From Chloroflexota bacterium (lineage in GTDB: Bacteria; Chloroflexota; Dormibacteria; Aeolococcales; Aeolococcaceae): a stretch of DNA of 8,687 nucleotides. The stretch covers positions 1 through 8,687 of the forward strand of contig DNAU01000010.1 in the NCBI GenBank assembly GCA_003491925.1. Reading direction: 5' to 3'. The notes beneath the pieces were generated by a model. It did no database searches, had not been told where the DNA came from, and worked only from the letters and a program-made list of their open reading frames with translations. This document shows, piece after piece, positions 5,696-8,687 of this stretch. Positions within the stretch are counted from its first letter, which is position 1; each line of letters opens with the position of its first letter. Made by a program: the position numbers and the translations under genes.

Positions 5696-6978
5696 TCGGG
5701 CCGGCGACGGACGGCAGCGAAGCCGAAACCGGGTCGCGACCGAGCTCCGGCGCGGGGGGTCGGGCCCAGCCCCGAACGGGTTCGCGGCAGCTCCGGCTGG
5801 TCGTGCCGCGCTTCGGCGCCGGCCTGAGCGGGGGCAGCGAGCTGCTGATGCGACGCCTGGCAACAACCCTCCAGCGGCGGCGCTGGCAGGTGGAGGTCTG
5901 GACCACCACGGCCGGCGACGAGGCCACCTGGTCGCCCGCCTTTCCCCCCGGGGACGACGTCGACGGCGGGGTCCGGGTGCGCCGCTTCGAGGTCATGGCG
6001 AGGCGGCCACCCCGTCTCTTCCACCAGATGAGCCGGGTGATGTTCCGGCTTCCCGAGCCGCTTCGGCCGGAGACGGCCTGGCTGGTGACCCAGGGACCGT
6101 TCGCCCCCGGATTGGTCCACGCTCTGGCCATCGGGTCCGACCGGCCGACCCTCTTCATGCCCTATCTCTACCACCCGACGCTGTGGGGCCTCCCGGCCGC
6201 GCCCCACCCCCGCGTCCTGATCCCGGCCGCGCACGACGAGCCGGCGCTCCGGCTGCGCGCCGTCGGACGTGCGGTGGGGGCGGCCGACGCCCTCTGGTAC
6301 CTCACCGAGGAGGAGCATTCGCTGCTGGAGAGCGTCCATCCGGTGGCGGCGCGCCGCCCCCACGCGGTCGGCGCGGTGGCGATCGACCCGCCACCCGCGA
6401 CCGACCGGGATGCCTTCCGGCGGGAACGGGGCCTGGGACGCTACCTCCTCTACGCGGGGCGGACGACCCCCGGCAAGGGGGTGGAGCTGCTCCTCACCGG
6501 TTTCGGATTGCTGCGCCGGCGCCACCCCGACCTTTCCCTGGTGCTCATCGGCGACCCGGACCGGCCGACCGCCCCGGCGGAGGGGGTCCTCTCCCTCGGC
6601 TGGCTCGGCGACGAGGAGCACTGGTCAGCCCTGGCCGGGGCCGAGGCGGTGGTGGTGCCGAGCCGCCTAGAGAGCCTCTCGCTGGTGGCGCTGGAGGCGT
6701 GGGCGACCGGGCGGCCATGCCTGCTCAACGGGGATTCGCCCGTGCTCGCGGGACAGGCGGAGCGGAGCGGAGGGGCACTCCTCTTTTGCGGCCCGCAGGA
6801 GCTCGCCACCGCCGCCCTGCGCCTGCTCGCCGACCCGGAGGAGGCTGCCCGGCGCGGGGACGCGGGGCGGCGCTTCGTGGCCCTCAACTATCGGTGGAAT
6901 GCGGTGGTGCGGCGGCTCGAGGATCTCATCTCGCTCGGCGCGGCGGGCCGCGCGGACCGGCGTCGGGACCGGCCGTGA
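5692..6978 (+). CDS. GT4-family glycosyltransferase, second of three
   Basis: Probable GT-B sugar transferase in assembly of the exported glycan. From GTG 5692 the protein has 428 aa. Residues 1-32 are low-complexity (Gly, Ser, Ala, Arg). The fold begins at LRLVVPRFGAGLSGGSELLM (34-53), the usual GT4 opening with a glycine-rich loop. The donor domain holds YLLYAGRTTPGKGVELLL (251-268; Arg257, Lys262), LVLIGDPDRP (283-292) and the E-x7-E motif ESLSLVALE (Glu327, Glu335). HDEPALRLRAVG (181-192) is a further distinctive segment. GTG 5692 is chosen because it forms a GTGA overlap with the preceding stop, the same junction as at the next gene. A start at a later GTG would remove the low-complexity leader, and the open frame also extends upstream into the methyltransferase gene. 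Donor and acceptor are unknown. Confidence 0.88.
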   Translation: MIGPATDGSEAETGSRPSSGAGGRAQPRTGSRQLRLVVPRFGAGLSGGSELLMRRLATTLQRRRWQVEVWTTTAGDEATWSPAFPPGDDVDGGVRVRRFEVMARRPPRLFHQMSRVMFRLPEPLRPETAWLVTQGPFAPGLVHALAIGSDRPTLFMPYLYHPTLWGLPAAPHPRVLIPAAHDEPALRLRAVGRAVGAADALWYLTEEEHSLLESVHPVAARRPHAVGAVAIDPPPATDRDAFRRERGLGRYLLYAGRTTPGKGVELLLTGFGLLRRRHPDLSLVLIGDPDRPTAPAEGVLSLGWLGDEEHWSALAGAEAVVVPSRLESLSLVALEAWATGRPCLLNGDSPVLAGQAERSGGALLFCGPQELATAALRLLADPEEAARRGDAGRRFVALNYRWNAVVRRLEDLISLGAAGRADRRRDRP

Positions 6979-8105
6979 GACCGATCCTCATCGACGCCCG
7001 CCCGCTCCAGGGTGATTCGGCGAGCCGGGGAATCGGGACCTACCTCCGCGGCCTGATCGAGGGGATGACCGAGATCGGCTTCGCCCCCCAGGTCGGCGTC
7101 CTGCTCGGCCGCGGAGCCGCCGCCCCCCGGGAGCTCGCCGCCGCCGGGGTCCGGGTCACGGCACGCGTGCCCCGGCTGGAGCGCCGCGCCCAGGTGCTGG
7201 CCGATCCCCTCCTGGTCGCGAGCGCCCTGCGCCACCACCCGGCGCGGCTCTACCACGCGGTCGAGCAGGGCCAGCCGCGGCGTGCTCCCATCCCCGTGGT
7301 GGTGACCGTCCACGACCTCATCCCCCTCCTCCTGCCGGGCTACTCGTGGAGGTCGCGGCTGCTGCGCCGGCCCGGGATGCGGCTGCTCCGCCGGGCGGAC
7401 GCGCTGATCGTCCCGAGCCGGGCCACCGCCGCCGATTGCGCCCGGCTGGCGGGTGTGGATCCCGGCCGGGTCCACGTCGTCCCCCACGGGCTCTCGCCGC
7501 AGTACCGACCGGCGGAGCCGGCGCTCATCGAGGCGACCCTGGCCCGCCTCGGGCTGCGGCGGCCCTACCTCCTGGGGGTCGGGACGTTCGAGCCGCGCAA
7601 GGGTCTTCCGCACCTGGTGGCGGTCACCCGCCGGCTCCGCCGGGACCATGACCTGGACCTCGTCGTGGCTGGGCGGCAGGGGCTGTTCGGGCCCGCGGTC
7701 CGCGCCGAGCTGGCCGTCCTGGGCGGCCACGCCCGGGAGCTCGGCTTCGTGGCGACCGCCGACCTGGTCGCCCTCTACGGCGGGGCCGCGGCCTTCGTCT
7801 TCCCCAGCGCCTACGAGGGATTCGGGCTGCCCCTGCTGGAGGCGATGGGATGCGGCGCCGTGGCCGTGGGCTTCGCCAACAGCTCCCTGCCCGAGGTCGC
7901 CGGGGACGCGGCCGTGCTGGTGCCCGACGGCGATGAGGAGACCCTGGTGGCCGCCCTGGACCGGCTGCTCTCGAACCCCGGCGAGGCGGCGCGGCGGCGG
8001 CGGCTGGGCCTCGAGCGGGCAGCGGAGTTCAGCTGGGCCGGCGCCGCCCGGGCCACGGTCGCGGTCTATGAGGCGACCCTGGGCGAGACCCTGCTGGGCG
8101 GCTGA
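6975..8105 (+). CDS. GT4-family glycosyltransferase, third of three
   Basis: Probable GT-B transferase of the mannosyl/rhamnosyl-like GT4 group, working on the same cytoplasmic lipid-linked glycan. The 376-aa protein starts MRPILIDARPLQGDSASRGI and GTYLRGLIEGM, a typical opening in which the glycine loop follows the first strand. It has VTVHDLIPLLLP (110-121), IVPSRATAADCARLAGVDPG (145-164) with VHVVPHGLSP just after, LLGVGTFEPRKGLPHLV (199-215; Arg208 and Lys209 near the donor phosphates) and the E-x7-E motif EGFGLPLLE (Glu281, Glu289). All catalytic landmarks are present, so the gene appears intact. GTG 6975 overlaps the previous stop by four bases (GTGA), indicating coupled translation. 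It is the last gene of the run; a 139-bp gap with hairpins follows. The exact sugar cannot be assigned. Confidence 0.91.
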   Translation: MRPILIDARPLQGDSASRGIGTYLRGLIEGMTEIGFAPQVGVLLGRGAAAPRELAAAGVRVTARVPRLERRAQVLADPLLVASALRHHPARLYHAVEQGQPRRAPIPVVVTVHDLIPLLLPGYSWRSRLLRRPGMRLLRRADALIVPSRATAADCARLAGVDPGRVHVVPHGLSPQYRPAEPALIEATLARLGLRRPYLLGVGTFEPRKGLPHLVAVTRRLRRDHDLDLVVAGRQGLFGPAVRAELAVLGGHARELGFVATADLVALYGGAAAFVFPSAYEGFGLPLLEAMGCGAVAVGFANSSLPEVAGDAAVLVPDGDEETLVAALDRLLSNPGEAARRRRLGLERAAEFSWAGAARATVAVYEATLGETLLGG

Positions 8106-8136
8106 CCGGCTGGGACCGGCTCCGGAGCACGGCGTG

Positions 8137-8171
8137 CGCCGGGCTCCCCCACCGGAGCAACCGGCCCGGCG
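8137..8171 (+). terminator. Possible stem-loop after the operon
   Basis: cgccgggc (8137-8144) pairs perfectly with gcccggcg (8164-8171) around a 19-base loop, 31 bases after the last glycosyltransferase stop. No T-tract follows, so it is not a classical intrinsic terminator. In very G+C-rich genomes some terminators lack the U-tract, but long loops and eight-pair stems also occur by chance. Confidence 0.25.
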
Positions 8172-8190
8172 AGGGTGTCCGATCGGGGCG

Positions 8191-8212
8191 GGCCGCCGGC
8201 GCTGCGGCGGCC
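8191..8212 (+). terminator. GC-only hairpin between the operon and trpS
   Basis: ggccgccg (8191-8198) pairs with cggcggcc (8205-8212) around the six-base loop gcgctg, giving eight G-C pairs. It lies downstream of the operon end and 17 bases before the predicted trpS -10 hexamer. It could therefore stop read-through into trpS but would not be part of a leaderless trpS mRNA. No T-run follows. This is the better of the two terminator candidates in the gap. Confidence 0.35.
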
Positions 8213-8229
8213 AGGCCTCGGCCACCGGC

Positions 8230-8235
8230 TAGAAT
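8230..8235 (+). promoter_or_regulatory. Candidate -10 element of trpS (leaderless geometry)
   Basis: TAGAAT matches five of six bases of TATAAT and ends nine bases before the trpS ATG at 8245. Transcription starting 6-9 bases downstream would leave a leader of about 0-3 bases. There is no Shine-Dalgarno sequence and no good -35 hexamer. The first three bases are also an in-frame stop. Same arrangement as at apt and close to that at wzm. Confidence 0.5.
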
Positions 8236-8244
8236 CGCAGGCTC

Positions 8245-8687
8245 ATGCCGGAGACCATCCTCGAGAGCTCCCATCCCGGCGCGGCGACCCCGGGCCGGCG
8301 GCTTCGGGTACTGAGCGGCATGCAGCCGACCGGCCGGATGCACGTCGGCAATTACCTGGGGGCGCTGCGCAACTGGGTGCAGCTCCAGGACGGCTACGAG
8401 TGCATCTTCTTCGTCGCCGACTACCACTCCCTGACCGAGGCGACAGATCCGGCGTCGATCCGGCCGGCCACCGTCGAGATGGTGCTCGACTGGCTCGCCG
8501 CGGGCATCGATCCGGAGCGCTCCACCGCCTTCCTCCAGTCCGACCTTCCCGAGGTCGCCGAGCTGCACCTCCTGCTCTCCATGTCCACTCCGCTCGGCTG
8601 GCTGGAGCGGGTGCCCACCTACAAGGAGAAGGTGGCGCAGTTCCCCGACAACCAGAACTACGGGCTGCTCGGCTACCCGGTGCTCCA
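8245..8687 (+). CDS. trpS: Tryptophanyl-tRNA synthetase, N-terminal part (runs off the right edge)
   Basis: Class I aminoacyl-tRNA synthetase that charges tRNA-Trp in the cytoplasm. The first 147 codons are present without a stop. LRVLSGMQPTGRMHVGNYLG (20-39) is the family's opening segment, with HVGN (33-36) as the HIGH-type ATP-binding signature. FFVADYHSLTE (55-65), STAFLQSDLPEVAELHLLLS (93-112) and TPLGWLERVPTYKEK (115-129) are further TrpRS landmarks involved in tryptophan and ATP binding and the dimer interface. The KMSKS loop would lie downstream of the window. ATG 8245 is the only reasonable start because an in-frame TAG occurs at 8230-8232; it gives about 18 extra residues before the conserved region compared with E. 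coli TrpS. It is separated from the glycan operon by hairpins and has its own -10-like element, so it is probably a separate unit. Confidence 0.95.
   Translation, partial: MPETILESSHPGAATPGRRLRVLSGMQPTGRMHVGNYLGALRNWVQLQDGYECIFFVADYHSLTEATDPASIRPATVEMVLDWLAAGIDPERSTAFLQSDLPEVAELHLLLSMSTPLGWLERVPTYKEKVAQFPDNQNYGLLGYPVL

Noticed and set aside
2996..5866. A 956-codon open frame on the minus strand
   Set aside because: It runs antisense to parts of four well-supported genes, is rich in Gly, Pro, Arg, Asp and Glu with no domain, and follows from the scarcity of stop codons in this G+C-rich DNA.
6888..8225. A 445-codon minus-strand open frame opposite the third glycosyltransferase
   Set aside because: Low-complexity translation, antisense to a complete GT4 enzyme.
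1..8687. CRISPR arrays, tRNA/rRNA genes, insertion sequences, toxin-antitoxin or defence genes
   Set aside because: No regularly spaced repeats, cloverleaf or rRNA motifs, transposase motifs or defence-type domains were found on either strand; the intergenic repeat has only two direct copies.

Overview
The window is about 8.7 kb of very G+C-rich bacterial DNA (roughly 70% by eye, with third codon positions almost all G or C). The protein families and short or absent 5' leaders would fit a high-G+C soil lineage, such as Actinomycetota or a Chloroflexota/Dormibacterota-like group. Nothing here fixes the taxonomy.

Layout. On the minus strand the left edge carries the first 50 codons of apt (adenine phosphoribosyltransferase). 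A 226-bp divergent gap (153-378) follows; it holds a compact palindrome and direct-repeat element and the likely promoters for both directions. From 379 to 8105 there is one plus-strand run of seven genes: an ABC-2 polysaccharide permease (Wzm type), its ATPase with a C-terminal carbohydrate-binding domain (Wzt type), a 169-aa protein of unknown function, a GT4 glycosyltransferase, a cyclopropane-fatty-acid-synthase family methyltransferase, and two more GT4 glycosyltransferases. Spacing is tight: a 2-nt gap, a 29-nt overlap, and GTGA overlaps joining the last three genes. There are gaps of 73 and 150 bp before the first glycosyltransferase and the methyltransferase. A 139-bp gap with GC-rich hairpins then separates the run from trpS (tryptophanyl-tRNA synthetase), which starts at 8245 and leaves the window after 147 codons. 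No stretch over 300 bp lacks a gene.

How the genes could work together (inference). The three GT4 enzymes would add sugars to a lipid-linked glycan on the cytoplasmic face. Wzm/Wzt would export the finished chain, with the Wzt C-terminal domain recognising it. The cyclopropane-synthase-like enzyme would modify a lipid acyl chain, or possibly another lipid tied to the pathway. An initiating phosphoglycosyltransferase, sugar-nucleotide synthesis genes and a ligase are not visible, so the pathway must be completed elsewhere. apt and trpS are housekeeping flanks.

Most notable: (1) all three apparent transcription-unit first genes (apt, wzm, trpS) have a TANNNT hexamer ending 8-9 nt before the ATG, the geometry of leaderless mRNAs; (2) the nested palindrome/repeat element between apt and wzm; (3) the unassigned 169-aa protein within the export operon; (4) the lipid methyltransferase inside a glycan operon, with Ser where the E. 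coli enzyme has a conserved Cys. No clearly new system is proven by the sequence alone.
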